A DNA stretch of 64,000 nt from Fictibacillus phosphorivorans (GCF_007673525.1 NZ_VDZU01000001.1:1746177-1810176), one strand, 5' to 3'; positions 17,007 to 25,918 are shown, counted from the first letter of the stretch. A program made the numbers and translations. Notes: generated from the letters alone by a model not told the origin.

Positions 17007-17348
17007 ATGTTGGAATGGATTAAAAAGATGATCGGTGATAAGAAAGAATACAAAATGATGATGGCTCGTGTTGAAGCTCTTCCAGAGGATTATCAATTTG
17101 TATTTAAAAAGATTCAAACGTATATGTGGAACTTTTCATCTGGAAACGGTATGGATATGCTGCACATCCAATATGAGTTAATTGATTTGTTTGAAGCAGG
17201 AGCAGCTGAAGGAAGACCCGTGCTCGACATTACTGGAGAAGACGTGGCATCTTTCGCAGATGAACTCCTAGCAAACGCTAAAACCTATTTTGCTAAATAT
17301 CGTGAAGATCTGAACCAAAGCATTAAGAAGGAATTAGAAAAAGAGTAA
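17007..17348 (+). CDS. DUF1048 family protein
   Basis: A 113-aa helical protein, MLEWIKKMIGDKKEYKMMMARVEALPEDYQFVFKKIQTYMW..., typical of DUF1048, a family repeatedly found next to PadR regulators and Drr-type ABC exporters in Firmicutes. AAAGGAGG precedes the start and it follows padR by 52 bp. No enzymatic motif is seen; it may act with the regulator or exporter. Confidence 0.85.
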   Translation: MLEWIKKMIGDKKEYKMMMARVEALPEDYQFVFKKIQTYMWNFSSGNGMDMLHIQYELIDLFEAGAAEGRPVLDITGEDVASFADELLANAKTYFAKYREDLNQSIKKELEKE

Positions 17349-17394
17349 CATATATGGCTGAATAGCTTGAAATGGGAACTATTCAGTTGTTTTT

Positions 17395-17425
17395 TTGCAC
17401 GGTACTAAGTATTACTTATTATAAG
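17395..17425 (+). promoter_or_regulatory. ABC exporter promoter with PadR operator
   Basis: TTGCAC at 17395 and TATTAT at 17417 surround a third copy of the operator, GGTACTAAGTATTACTTATT (from 17401). The operator sits in the spacer exactly as at padR, so the regulator probably blocks polymerase there and the exporter is induced with it. Confidence 0.7.
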
Positions 17426-17468
17426 TGTTACTGAATAGTGGGAGTCATAATTCATTAGGAGGAAAAAC

Positions 17469-18230
17469 ATGAATCAAACAGCGATTTCTATAAAACGCTT
17501 GAAAAAGTCTTTCAAAAATAAGGAAGTCTTAAAAGGAGTAGATCTTGAGGTGCAGAGGGGTGAGATCTTCGCATTATTGGGATCAAATGGAGCGGGAAAG
17601 ACAACGATCGTCAACATTCTTTCTACGTTGATGAAAGCGGATGAAGGGGAGGCGATAATCTGCGGATTCGATGTCGATCGTCAACCCAATGGAGTTCGTC
17701 AAAGCATTAGTTTAACAGGGCAGTTTGCAGCCTTAGATGGAATGCTTACGGGGCGGGAAAACCTTATGATGATTGCTAAATTAAGAGGTGTTAACAATCC
17801 AGGTGAAGTCGCAGATCATTTACTTGCAAGATTCAGCTTAACGGAAGCTGCGAACAAACGTAGTGACCAATATTCTGGGGGTATGAAACGAAGGCTTGAT
17901 ATTGCCATGAGTCTGATTGGAACACCGGACGTTATTTTTCTTGACGAACCAACAACAGGACTTGATCCTGAAGCACGTATTGAAGTTTGGAATACTGTAG
18001 AAGAACTTGCCAATGGTGGAACGACGATATTACTGACCACACAATACTTGGAAGAAGCCGAGCAGCTCGCAGATCGTATCGCGATATTACATGGTGGGAA
18101 AATCATCAAGACCGGTACGCTGCAAGAACTAAAAAAGATGTTCCCGAAAGCGAAAGTGGAGTATGTTGAGAAGCAACCATCACTAGAGGATATTTTCCTC
18201 AACATCATCGGTAAAAAGGAGAGTGTGTAA
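17469..18230 (+). CDS. ABC transporter ATP-binding protein, DrrA type
   Basis: A 253-aa nucleotide-binding domain. Walker A LGSNGAGKTT, signature YSGGMKRRLDIAMSL, Walker B VIFLDEPTTGLDPEAR and the switch His region are all intact. The short C-terminal tail KAKVEYVEKQPSLEDIFLNIIG is typical of daunorubicin-resistance (DrrA) ATPases. The stop is immediately followed by the permease ATG. The pair should export a hydrophobic compound; substrate unknown. AGGAGG precedes the start. Confidence 0.94.
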   Translation: MNQTAISIKRLKKSFKNKEVLKGVDLEVQRGEIFALLGSNGAGKTTIVNILSTLMKADEGEAIICGFDVDRQPNGVRQSISLTGQFAALDGMLTGRENLMMIAKLRGVNNPGEVADHLLARFSLTEAANKRSDQYSGGMKRRLDIAMSLIGTPDVIFLDEPTTGLDPEARIEVWNTVEELANGGTTILLTTQYLEEAEQLADRIAILHGGKIIKTGTLQELKKMFPKAKVEYVEKQPSLEDIFLNIIGKKESV

Positions 18231-18980
18231 ATGAAAAGTATAACAGGAACTTTATTAGGTCGATTAATGCGTAATATCATGCGAAGTCCGGATACGATTA
18301 TCACGGTGGCTATTACCCCGATTATGATGATGTTATTGTTTGTTTATGTATTTGGTGGAGCGATTGAGGCAGGGACAGACAACTATGTGAATTACTTATT
18401 ACCAGGCATCTTGCTGATGGCGATCGCATCAGGTGTGGCTTATACCTCTGTTCGGCTGTTTACAGATGTGAAGAGCGGGTTAATGGCACGTTTCATTACC
18501 ATGCCAATCAAAAGATCGTCCGTATTGTGGGCACATGTTTTAACATCACTGGTTTCTAATGCCCTTACGATTTTGATTGTAATCCTAGTCGCCTTGCTGA
18601 TGGGTTTTCGTTCTAACGCAGGACTTTTAGATTGGCTGTCTGTAGCCGGAATACTTGGACTTTTTACGCTAGCGCTAACATGGCTCGCCGTTATTCCGGG
18701 TTTAACAGCAAGCTCAATGGAAGGAGCAACAGCTTATTCGTACCCGCTCGTTTTCCTACCTTTTATTAGTTCAGCATTCGTACCAACAGAAACGATGCCT
18801 AAGGTCGTGCGGATCTTTGCTGAAAACCAACCCGTAACATATATTGTGAACGCGATTCGTGCTCTATTGTATGAGGGACCAGTTGGAAATGATATTTGGA
18901 TTGCGTTTACTTGGTGTATCGGAATTATGGTGGTTGCTTATTTCTTTGCTAGTAAAAAGTTCAAACGACAGTTGGGATAA
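18231..18980 (+). CDS. ABC-2 type permease, DrrB type
   Basis: A 249-aa integral membrane protein with six predicted helices and the ABC-2 signature region SSAFVPTETMPKVVRIFAENQPVTYIVNAIRALL. It starts one base after the ATPase stop. Two copies with two ATPases would make a drug or lipid exporter. It ends at a hairpin shared with the M23 peptidase gene. Confidence 0.93.
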   Translation: MKSITGTLLGRLMRNIMRSPDTIITVAITPIMMMLLFVYVFGGAIEAGTDNYVNYLLPGILLMAIASGVAYTSVRLFTDVKSGLMARFITMPIKRSSVLWAHVLTSLVSNALTILIVILVALLMGFRSNAGLLDWLSVAGILGLFTLALTWLAVIPGLTASSMEGATAYSYPLVFLPFISSAFVPTETMPKVVRIFAENQPVTYIVNAIRALLYEGPVGNDIWIAFTWCIGIMVVAYFFASKKFKRQLG

Positions 18981-18997
18981 ATGAAGTGAACAATAAA

Positions 18998-19028
18998 AAG
19001 AGACAAAGCGATAGTTGCTTTGTCTCTA
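18998..19028. terminator. Bidirectional terminator
   Basis: AGAGACAAAGC pairs perfectly with GCTTTGTCTCT. Located between convergent genes. Confidence 0.8.
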
Positions 19029-19034
19029 TTGATA

Positions 19035-19688
19035 TTAGTTTTTAAAAGGAAGGTCATCTTCAGAGGAAGATTGATAACCATCTCCAATGATGTAGATGCT
19101 TTGGTTATCTGGACTAGAAACTTTGGTATATAGAACATTTCTAGGAGATAACACCGTGCTAGCTGTACCTGCTTTTATAATATTAGAACTTGATCCTAAC
19201 GTTGGAGAATATTGATAATAAGTTGTATCTGTATCAATTTCAAAGTGAAGGTGCGGCCCCGTTGAATACAAACCTGTATTTCCATAGTTACCTAATCGCG
19301 TATCTTTTGTAACACTTTGTCCTTTAGACACAGCAATTGAAGCTAAGTGATTATAACGGAACACAAGATCTTTCGTTGCTTTCGTTGAATGAATGTATGC
19401 TGCAGGATATTTCACAATGACGGTGTTTCCTAAAACGTTATCGTAGCCTGTAGCTAAGACTTTTCCAGATCCACTTGCCCAAACCGCTCTGCTGCTGTTA
19501 GAGGATGTTAAGTCCCATCCATAGTGTTTGAAACCAAATTTCTTTTGATAGTTAGCATTTAGAAACCCGGCCGTAATATACGCGTTGTTGATCGGTTGAA
19601 TCAACTTTTGAGCTGCCGAGGCAAACGATGGAGCAACGAGCACGAGTGAAAAAACAAACAGTGTGACTAGACTTAGAAACTTTTTCAT
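19035..19688 (-). CDS. Secreted M23-family (LytM) metallopeptidase
   Basis: A 217-aa protein. The Sec signal peptide MKKFLSLVTLFVFSLVLVAPSFASAAQ ends near residue 25. The zinc ligands of peptidase M23 are visible: H-x-x-x-D in KHYGWDLTS and H-x-H in GPHLHFEID, with a further His in YNHLASIAV. Members cut peptide cross-links of peptidoglycan. The frame continues upstream to 19778, but GAGGAGGAG lies just before ATG 19688. The last 35 residues are Ser/Asp-rich and not conserved. Confidence 0.87.
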   Translation of the reverse strand: MKKFLSLVTLFVFSLVLVAPSFASAAQKLIQPINNAYITAGFLNANYQKKFGFKHYGWDLTSSNSSRAVWASGSGKVLATGYDNVLGNTVIVKYPAAYIHSTKATKDLVFRYNHLASIAVSKGQSVTKDTRLGNYGNTGLYSTGPHLHFEIDTDTTYYQYSPTLGSSSNIIKAGTASTVLSPRNVLYTKVSSPDNQSIYIIGDGYQSSSEDDLPFKN

Positions 19689-19961
19689 AATAACTCTCCT
19701 CCTCTTAATGTGTTCCAATATAATACAGAAAAGGAAATGTGTATATGAATTTAAGAGAGGTTGTTGAAAAATGATCATGTCTTACTATAGAAGCATTTTC
19801 GCATGATCCATCTTTAGTAGTTTTAGTATGAATCTATGTAACTACTTAAGTATTTTAAAATAGTTGAAGGGTTTTGTAGGATTTATTTAAACAAAAAGGA
19901 TAAAGAGAAGTTCAATAGAATATTTCTTATGAGCTAAAATGAACTCTTGGAGGAAGCGATT

Positions 19962-20399
19962 ATGAAGGTGAATAGAATCGATCATGTGAGTATAAATGTA
20001 AACAATCTTTCTGAAGCGAAAGCTTTTTTCCTTGATATAGGTCTTGAAGTAAAAGCGGAATGGGAACTTGAGGGAGACCAGTTGGACAGGATTGTTGGAC
20101 TAAAGAATGTTAGAACACGTTGTGTAGGACTAGGAATGCCTGACGGTCACACTTGGTTAGAGCTCGTCAAATATTATACGCCTGCAGATGAATCTCACCC
20201 ACAACTACATTCTCCAAATACACTAGGCATTCGGCATATTTGCTTTGCTGTTGAGGATCTTGAGGCTATTATTGCTATTTTGAAAGAGAAAGGCATAGAG
20301 ACTTTTATTGAGATCGAGCAATATGAAGACAGCTACAGACTTTGCTATGTTCGTGGTCCCGAGGGGATTATTCTAGAGTTAGCGGAGAAAATCTTGTAA
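19962..20399 (+). CDS. VOC (glyoxalase/dioxygenase) family protein
   Basis: A 145-aa protein with two beta-alpha-beta-beta-beta modules. IDHVSINVNNLSEAKAFFLDIGL carries the first metal His, IRHICFAVEDLEAI the second, and a terminal Glu is in GPEGIILELAE. It resembles methylmalonyl-CoA epimerase and fosfomycin-type VOC enzymes, but the family is too broad to name a substrate. GGAGG precedes ATG 19962; an in-frame TTG five codons upstream is within that site. Confidence 0.85.
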   Translation: MKVNRIDHVSINVNNLSEAKAFFLDIGLEVKAEWELEGDQLDRIVGLKNVRTRCVGLGMPDGHTWLELVKYYTPADESHPQLHSPNTLGIRHICFAVEDLEAIIAILKEKGIETFIEIEQYEDSYRLCYVRGPEGIILELAEKIL

Positions 20400-20402
20400 T
20401 TT

Positions 20403-20436
20403 AAAAGACCAGACTAATAATCTGGTCTATTTTAGC
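20403..20436. terminator. Bidirectional terminator
   Basis: AGACCAGA pairs with TCTGGTCT around a 7-nt loop, with A- and T-rich flanks. Confidence 0.75.
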
Positions 20437-20444
20437 TGGCTAGA

Positions 20445-20691
20445 TTAGGGTTTATTCCAAGTTACGATTAAGAAAAAAACAGTGATTATCACGATTAATC
20501 CTGATAAGGTTAGCGTCCGTTTTCCATTTCCCTTTACTAGAGAAAAGTGTTAAGATCCAGGCTACAATATAGCCCCAAAGCGCAAACCATGCATAAGAAG
20601 CTGCAAAGAATTCAATGTATTTTCCAAGCCAAGTTGGAATCAAACCCATGATAAAAATGATTATTGCAAATAACCCCATGTACTTTTTCAT
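20445..20691 (-). pseudogene. Small membrane protein gene with a one-base frameshift
   Basis: From ATG 20691 (after AGAGGTG) the protein has two membrane helices and reaches GKWK. It then runs as a polar tail ending at 20452. In the neighbouring frame the same DNA reads RTLTLSGLIVIITVFFLIV, an obvious third membrane helix, ending at 20445. An extra A in the AAAA run at 20521-20524 (minus strand TGGAAAACGG) explains the switch. So the gene has either a real frameshift or a homopolymer read error. Family not recognised. Confidence 0.6.
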
Positions 20692-20878
20692 AAGTGGTTG
20701 CACCTCTGTTTATGGTATATGTTACTAAATTACCATATTATGTATGTTAGTGGTGAGAAATTTACTGCCTTTCAAGAATTAATTTGCCTTAGAGTAAAAT
20801 ATAGTCAAATAGTAGTAAGCAACGAAAGGTCTCACATGGTAAAATAAGGTACATTATCAAGCGAGAGGAAATCTACTT

Positions 20879-21352
20879 ATGTCATATGTTATTCAATTTG
20901 TTTTAGCAGTTATTGTGTTTCTTGTTTCAACGTTTTCAGCATGGTATGAAGGAAGTGAATTAAGAGATACACAGTGGGAATGGAAGTACTCGGCTATTTT
21001 TTCGAAATGGAAACATGGAACGGTAACAAACGTCTCTGAGATATCAGGATTTGATCATTTCATTTATGCCGCAAAATTTAAACCACTGTTTCCAATACTC
21101 ATGACAATCAGTTTACTGTATATCTTTGTACTACTGGCTACATGGCTTTTAAGTAATCACACAAACAAACTGAGCTTGTTTTTCACAATACTCGGTCTTA
21201 CATTATTTGTGGCTAGTTCGTTAACCTTTAGATCTCCGACTGTGGGTCTGGAATGGTTTACTTGGCTGTTTCTGTTAGCTGGAATGTCGAGTAGCATTGT
21301 TGCAGTAATATTGAGGATAGTATTTACATCGAACAATCAAGAGGCATTTTAA
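20879..21352 (+). CDS. DUF4306 (YjdJ-like) membrane protein
   Basis: A 157-aa protein with four probable membrane helices. The conserved-looking stretch FSAWYEGSELRDTQWEWKYS follows helix 1, and FDHFIYAAKFKPLFP precedes helix 2, as I recall for DUF4306/YjdJ of B. subtilis. AGAGGAAA precedes the start. Function unknown. Ends at a hairpin terminator. Confidence 0.65.
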   Translation: MSYVIQFVLAVIVFLVSTFSAWYEGSELRDTQWEWKYSAIFSKWKHGTVTNVSEISGFDHFIYAAKFKPLFPILMTISLLYIFVLLATWLLSNHTNKLSLFFTILGLTLFVASSLTFRSPTVGLEWFTWLFLLAGMSSSIVAVILRIVFTSNNQEAF

Positions 21353-21375
21353 GCATGGATAAACATTAAATGACT

Positions 21376-21407
21376 GCATTTCCTCTAGAAGAGGAAGTGC
21401 TTTTTTG
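21376..21407 (+). terminator. Rho-independent terminator
   Basis: GCATTTCCTCT pairs with AGAGGAAGTGC (one G-T pair) around AGA, followed by TTTTTT. Confidence 0.85.
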
Positions 21408-21542
21408 TTATAGAACTAAGTAATTTCGCTATGTAATCTAATGTGATGGTGATAATCTCAGTATGGAAAATAAAGAAAGAATAGCAAATAATATCAAAAA
21501 AACAGTTTCTCCTTCTATTATGATAATAGTGAGGTGAGCAGG

Positions 21543-21626
21543 ATGTATAGTGAAGTCAAGAGGGAGACCATTCGTTATACATTCCATTTGCAAGATTACT
21601 GGTTCCTAGAACATTATGCAAAGTAG
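21543..21626 (+). CDS. Possible 27-aa peptide
   Basis: ATG 21543 follows GAGGTGAGCAGG and opens a 27-codon frame rich in aromatic residues (TFHLQDYWFLEHY). It is the only coding candidate in the 350-bp gap 21353-21702. It may equally be a relic of a longer gene or chance. Weak support. Confidence 0.25.
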   Translation: MYSEVKRETIRYTFHLQDYWFLEHYAK

Positions 21627-21702
21627 GTTATTCGATACTTAATATTGAAAATTATGGTAAATTAAGAGAGTGACAATACTTTAACGACTGGAGCTGCGGT
21701 AA

Positions 21703-22425
21703 ATGATCTTAAATACATACACAGCAGGAGATGGAGAACCTATTGTTTTCATTCATTCAGGAGGTATGACGGGTTTAACAGAGTATGAGGAGCAAAAGGA
21801 TTATTTTGCAGAAAATCATTTTAAAGTGATAAGACCTGATTTAAGAGGTCATGGAAAATCTGAAGGAACTCTTGAAGATTATTTCAATCAATGTGTGATT
21901 GATTTAAAGGACACACTCGATTCGTTAAACATTGATGAGTGCCATATTGCAGGTGTGTCTATTGGTGGAGTTGCAGCATTAATGTTTGCCAAAAGATATC
22001 CTTCTAGAGTTCAGACGCTAACATTTTCTGGTGTATTCCCAAAACAACCTGACAACTGGGAAGAACTTAGTAGACAAGAAGCAGAACATCATAAAAATCT
22101 ATTCGATAATCCAGAGATTGTAGAAGCACTTAATCAAATGCATGGAAACAATGATTGGAAAGCATTGCTTGAATCATTTAATTCAGTTGATTTTTACCCT
22201 TTTCACGAAACGGGTGAACTTTCAGATGTGACAGCTCCCATCTTGTATATGGTAGGTGATAGGGAAGAACTCGAAGTGGAAGCAGCGGTTACGTATAAGA
22301 AATTACATGCTAACACGCAAATAGCTGTCATCCCATTTGCTGGACACTTGGTACATAGAGAGCAACCGGATTTATATTCAAGAACTTTATCTGCGTTTAT
22401 AGAGAACAGTAAAGTTTTAATCTAA
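21703..22425 (+). CDS. Alpha/beta hydrolase
   Basis: A 240-aa single-domain hydrolase. The oxyanion region is FIHSGGMTG, the nucleophile elbow GVSIGG, the acid in MVGDREELEV and the catalytic His in PFAGHLVHREQP. It is a paralogue of the hydrolase at 36940: both share VEAA near the acid and the IPFAGH...QP-[DE]-x-Y ending. A TIKI-like gene follows 16 bp later, probably in one transcript. The substrate is unknown. Confidence 0.88.
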   Translation: MILNTYTAGDGEPIVFIHSGGMTGLTEYEEQKDYFAENHFKVIRPDLRGHGKSEGTLEDYFNQCVIDLKDTLDSLNIDECHIAGVSIGGVAALMFAKRYPSRVQTLTFSGVFPKQPDNWEELSRQEAEHHKNLFDNPEIVEALNQMHGNNDWKALLESFNSVDFYPFHETGELSDVTAPILYMVGDREELEVEAAVTYKKLHANTQIAVIPFAGHLVHREQPDLYSRTLSAFIENSKVLI

Positions 22426-22441
22426 GAATGAGGATTAGTAT

Positions 22442-23128
22442 ATGAAAGAAATCATTTTAGTAGGGACTTATCATTTTGAACAGCAGAAAATAATAGTAGC
22501 CGATAAAATAAATGAAATTATAGAACTAGTTGACTATTTAATGAATTTTAATCCATCTAAAATAGCATTAGAGTGGGAAATGACACAGAATGAAGAGTTA
22601 AATAGAGAATATGAGCAAACAGATGATAACTACCCCATATGCGAAATTCATCAGATTGGATTTAGATTAGCACAACGACTGCAACACGAAAGGGTATATG
22701 CAATAAATTGGACAGGAAATTTAACTGAAGAAGATTTAACTGATCTCAACAAATCAGTTAAGTTTTATCCAAACATTGAAAGTGAGATGTTTAGTTTATT
22801 AGAACAAACACCTGAGATAAAATCTGATGTGAGTATACTCCACTCATTTAAAGAGATAAACGATACCAGCTACATTAAAGAGCTAGAGAAATTGTATTTA
22901 TCTTTTGTGGAAATAGAAGATGAAAAAGGAGAAAAGGTAGGTTTCTCCTTCTTAAATAAATGGTATGAAAGAGAACTCATGATTTTTAAGAATTTGGTTG
23001 AGCTCGTGACAAATCATGTTGATGAACGTGTACTTTTGGTAATAGGTGGTGATCACCTTTGGTTGTTAAGAAAATTATTTGAAGGTTGTGGATGGAAAGT
23101 GATTAATCCGTTTACAAGTATAGAATAA
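22442..23128 (+). CDS. DUF5694/TIKI-superfamily-like protein
   Basis: A 228-aa protein. It opens with ILVGTYHFEQQ, has an acidic KIALEWE strand end, EIHQIGFRLAQRL, and closes VIGGDHLWLLRKLFEGCGWKVINP. The GxxHxE and GxDH motifs at the two ends are the putative metal-binding signatures of the TIKI/TraB/EreA superfamily, of which DUF5694 is a bacterial branch. Members include metalloproteases and erythromycin esterase-like enzymes, but no activity is known for this branch. It follows an alpha/beta hydrolase gene; a distant relative at 35985 also lies by a paralogous hydrolase. Confidence 0.7.
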   Translation: MKEIILVGTYHFEQQKIIVADKINEIIELVDYLMNFNPSKIALEWEMTQNEELNREYEQTDDNYPICEIHQIGFRLAQRLQHERVYAINWTGNLTEEDLTDLNKSVKFYPNIESEMFSLLEQTPEIKSDVSILHSFKEINDTSYIKELEKLYLSFVEIEDEKGEKVGFSFLNKWYERELMIFKNLVELVTNHVDERVLLVIGGDHLWLLRKLFEGCGWKVINPFTSIE

Positions 23129-23141
23129 CTACTCATAGAAT

Positions 23142-23172
23142 TTTAAAGACTCGCCAATGACGAGTCTTTTTT
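23142..23172. terminator. Bidirectional terminator
   Basis: AAGACTCG pairs with CGAGTCTT around CCAATGA, followed by a long T tract. It lies between convergent genes. Confidence 0.85.
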
Positions 23173-23886
23173 TTATCTATCTTTTTTCATAACCTTCCAA
23201 AACTCTTTAGCAATTATCTTATATCCCTTAACGTTTAAATGGTTATCCTCAGGATTTGGCATGTATTTCTCAAAATCAGGATCGATAACATGAGCTGTAG
23301 GCACATAAGTATCACCGTTTTCTATAGCTCTGACTTCTATTTCATGATTCAAGGACTCAAAAAGGGGAACAAGGAAATCTTGAACTTCTTCTGGATAATA
23401 AGCAAAGGGATTGTAATAGCCCATGATATAGATATCTGCTTTAGGATTTAGTTCGTCAATCGTTTGTAAGGTCGTGTTTAGATTTGAACTTGCTGCTGCA
23501 ATTCCTTGTTGGGCGGTTGATGGATCGGATAATAGTTTTTGAAAGAGATCGTTAGCCCCAATAGTAATTGTAATATGAGTAGCCTTGCGTAGTTCTTTAC
23601 GAATACGGGAGTTGTTTTCAACATCGTCCTTTAATTGCTCTGAGAGATACCCCGAAATCGAAAAGTTATCATAGTCTTTAAGTTTCGAGTTCGAACGCTG
23701 AAACATATTTCTTAACATATCGGGATAACTTTCATCATAGCCACCATAAGGCGTCATTCCTGCAGCTATAGAATCCCCTAATGCAACATATTCTACATGT
23801 TTCTGTTTCGAAGGGTGAGCCCAAGTAGATGAACTGCAGCAGAATATTAGACCGAATGTGATCAGACTAGCCATACGTTTCTTCAT
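23173..23886 (-). CDS. Secreted SGNH/GDSL-type lipase/esterase
   Basis: A 237-aa protein. The signal peptide is about residues 1-24 (KRMASLITFGLIFCCSSSTWA). Block I is ALGDSIAAGM (nucleophile Ser), block III TIGANDLF (Asn oxyanion) and block V DNHLNVKGY (Asp-x-x-His). Ser, Gly, Asn and His of the SGNH set are all present. Members hydrolyse lipid or wall acyl esters outside the cell. ATG 23886 follows GAGGGATC; a TTG six codons upstream is less likely. Confidence 0.9.
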   Translation of the reverse strand: MKKRMASLITFGLIFCCSSSTWAHPSKQKHVEYVALGDSIAAGMTPYGGYDESYPDMLRNMFQRSNSKLKDYDNFSISGYLSEQLKDDVENNSRIRKELRKATHITITIGANDLFQKLLSDPSTAQQGIAAASSNLNTTLQTIDELNPKADIYIMGYYNPFAYYPEEVQDFLVPLFESLNHEIEVRAIENGDTYVPTAHVIDPDFEKYMPNPEDNHLNVKGYKIIAKEFWKVMKKDR

Positions 23887-24067
23887 CGTGATCCCTCTTT
23901 TCAATAATTTGTTCGTTCTATTTCATTATAAAAGCAGCGTTGTTAAGTATCCTGTCATTCTATGCTTTCAACGAACAGGTTCGAAAAGAGAATAGTAGCA
24001 GGTTTATATGGAAGAGGAGCGAAGATATACCTTTAAATAATTGCCAGGATGATAGAGGTGGTACAGT

Positions 24068-24903
24068 ATGGAATGGATCAAACGGATGGAAGCGGCGCTA
24101 GATTATATGGAGAGTACGATGGAGGAACCTTTAAATATCAACGCAATTGCAAAAATAGCATATTCTTCGCCATTCCATTTTCAGCGGATGTTCTTTATGA
24201 TTTCGGGCATGACAGTAGGGAGTATGTGCGAAAACGCAAATTGACTTTAGCCGCACAAGCATTAGCCTGTGGTTCATCAAAAGTAGTTGATGTTGCATGG
24301 AAGTTTGGATATAAAACACCTGAATCTTTTTCTAAATCATTTCGTAAAATTCATGGTATTTCTCCATCAGAAGCTCGTCGATCAGGAGCACCGTTAAAGG
24401 CTTTTCCGCGGTTATCGTTTCAATTAACCATTTCTGGTGATCGTGAAGTGGATTATCTAATAGAAAAGAAAGAATCGTTTACAGTGTTTGGCAAAGCGAC
24501 AACTCTAGCTTGTGGAAATGAAGGAAGAACTCGACAAGATTTCTGGGGAGAGTGTAAGCGCAATGGAACCATTGAGGATATCTATCTAGAATCCATAGAC
24601 ACTTCCTTACTAGGTCTAACTTTAAATTTTGATGAAAATTTCACTTATATGATCGGATGCGAACCAAAGTCAGTTACCGTTTCTGATACGTTTACTATTA
24701 CGAAGATTCCATCAGCTACTTGGGCTGTTTTCCCGTGCCCAGGACCACGTCCTAAAGCTATATTACATGGGTTTCGTCAAATCTACCGAGAATGGTTTCC
24801 TTCAACCGACTTTCAACATGCTGGTTTGCCAGAGATTGAGGTTTATTTTACAGGGGAGATACAGAATAAAGCTGAAATATGGATTCCGGTCGTAAATAAT
24901 TAA
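24068..24903 (+). pseudogene. AraC-family regulator with GyrI-like domain, frameshifted
   Basis: ATG 24068 follows AGAGGTGG and encodes a normal AraC N-terminus (MEWIKRMEAALDYMEST..., then FHFQRMFFMISGMTVG), which stops after about 60 residues. From about 24219 the next frame continues perfectly: REYVRKRKLTLAAQALACG, then FGYKTPESFSKSFRKIHGISPSEAR, and a GyrI-like effector domain to 24903. Loss of one G from the GGG at 24218-24220 (TVG-EYV) explains it. So it is either a recent pseudogene or a homopolymer read error. When intact it would be a multidrug- or small-molecule-sensing activator. Confidence 0.8.
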
Positions 24904-24921
24904 TAACGTTTATGTATGTAA

Positions 24922-24947
24922 GCCTAACTTCATAATTGAAGTTAGGC
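24922..24947. terminator. Hairpin between the AraC gene and a small gene
   Basis: GCCTAACTTCA pairs perfectly with TGAAGTTAGGC around a TAAT loop. There is no strong T tract, so terminator strength is uncertain. Confidence 0.5.
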
Positions 24948-24956
24948 AATTGGTTG

Positions 24957-25043
24957 TTAGCCAATTCTTTTCTTGTTCTTTTTACTCTTACGCACTTTTT
25001 TATCTGCCAACAAACCGTTTAATAAACTTAAGAAACTTCGCAT
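24957..25043 (-). CDS. 28-aa basic peptide gene
   Basis: ATG 25043 follows GGGGTG with 6 nt spacing. The peptide has a hydrophobic N-terminus (MRSFLSLLNGLLAD) and a very basic tail (KKVRKSKKNKKRIG), an amphipathic-helix-plus-cationic-tail design. It is the only coding candidate in the 331-bp gap 24904-25234. Not recognised. The composition would suit a membrane- or RNA-binding peptide. Confidence 0.45.
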   Translation of the reverse strand: MRSFLSLLNGLLADKKVRKSKKNKKRIG

Positions 25044-25234
25044 AAAAGACACCCCATTATCTTTAAATACATTCTAGAGAATGAATACTCTCTATTCCAT
25101 AGTTTATGATGAACATCTTACAAGGGATTGGACAAACTCATTATCTGTTTTTAAAATTTCTACTCTATAAAACTAGTAAATGTACAAACACTTTAATAGA
25201 CTTCATCATACTATGAATAATAGGGGTGATGAAA

Positions 25235-25918
25235 ATGGTGAAAATATTTATTGATCCGGGTCATGGTGGTACTGATCCAGGAGGGGTTGCGAATAACCTC
25301 ACAGAAAAAACGCTAACTTTAAAAATAGGACTTCGAATCAGAGATCTTCTACTAGCGGAATATAACAACGTCTCAATCCTGATGAGCAGGACAACAGATG
25401 TTACGAAGTCATTAATAGAACGAACAAATGCTGCAAATGCTTGGGGAGCTGATTTTTTCCTTTCCATTCATACGAATGCGGGTGGGGGAACAGGATATGA
25501 AGATTACATCTATCCAGGCTCTACAGCACCCACAACGACGTACCAAGATCTTGTACATGCAGAAATTTTGAAACTCGTGAATTTCAGTGATCGTGGACAA
25601 AAGACAGCAGATTTTCATGTGTTACGTGAATCAAACATGCCTGCACTGTTAACAGAGAACGGCTTTATTGATAACGTAAATGATGCAAATAAATTGAAAA
25701 CAGCTTCGTTTATCGAAAGTATTGCGCGTGGACATGTGAATGGGATTGTGAAGTGCTTTAACCTTCCTAAGAAAGCGATCTATCACACAGTTGTAAGTGG
25801 AGATACGGTCTATGCTCTTAGTCAACAATATGGAAGTACCATTCAGCAGATTAAAAGCTGGAACAGTCTTGATAATAACTACAGCATCTATCCGGGTCAG
25901 GTTTTGAGAGTGAAGTAA
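25235..25918 (+). CDS. N-acetylmuramoyl-L-alanine amidase with C-terminal LysM
   Basis: A 227-aa protein. Amidase_3 domain about 1-175: [13 protein letters not shown] (zinc His10), SIHTNAGGG (zinc His) and [10 protein letters not shown] (catalytic Glu). One LysM domain, about 183-227: [19 protein letters not shown] ... YPGQVLRVK. There is no signal peptide, as in CwlC-type amidases that lyse the mother cell and in phage endolysins. No holin or phage genes are nearby, so a sporulation or autolysin role is more likely. AGGGGTG precedes ATG 25235; in-frame GTG 25226 and ATG 25229 are within it. Confidence 0.88.
   Translation: MVKIFIDPGHGGTDPGGVANNLTEKTLTLKIGLRIRDLLLAEYNNVSILMSRTTDVTKSLIERTNAANAWGADFFLSIHTNAGGGTGYEDYIYPGSTAPTTTYQDLVHAEILKLVNFSDRGQKTADFHVLRESNMPALLTENGFIDNVNDANKLKTASFIESIARGHVNGIVKCFNLPKKAIYHTVVSGDTVYALSQQYGSTIQQIKSWNSLDNNYSIYPGQVLRVK

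Noticed and set aside
17816..18304. A 162-codon minus-strand frame opposite the ABC ATPase gene.
   Set aside because: It has no ribosome binding site and a Ser/Ile-rich composition produced by the opposite strand of a strongly conserved gene.
25235..25918. The amidase considered as a phage endolysin and sign of a prophage.
   Set aside because: No holin, tail, integrase or other phage gene lies near; the domain layout also fits a sporulation amidase.
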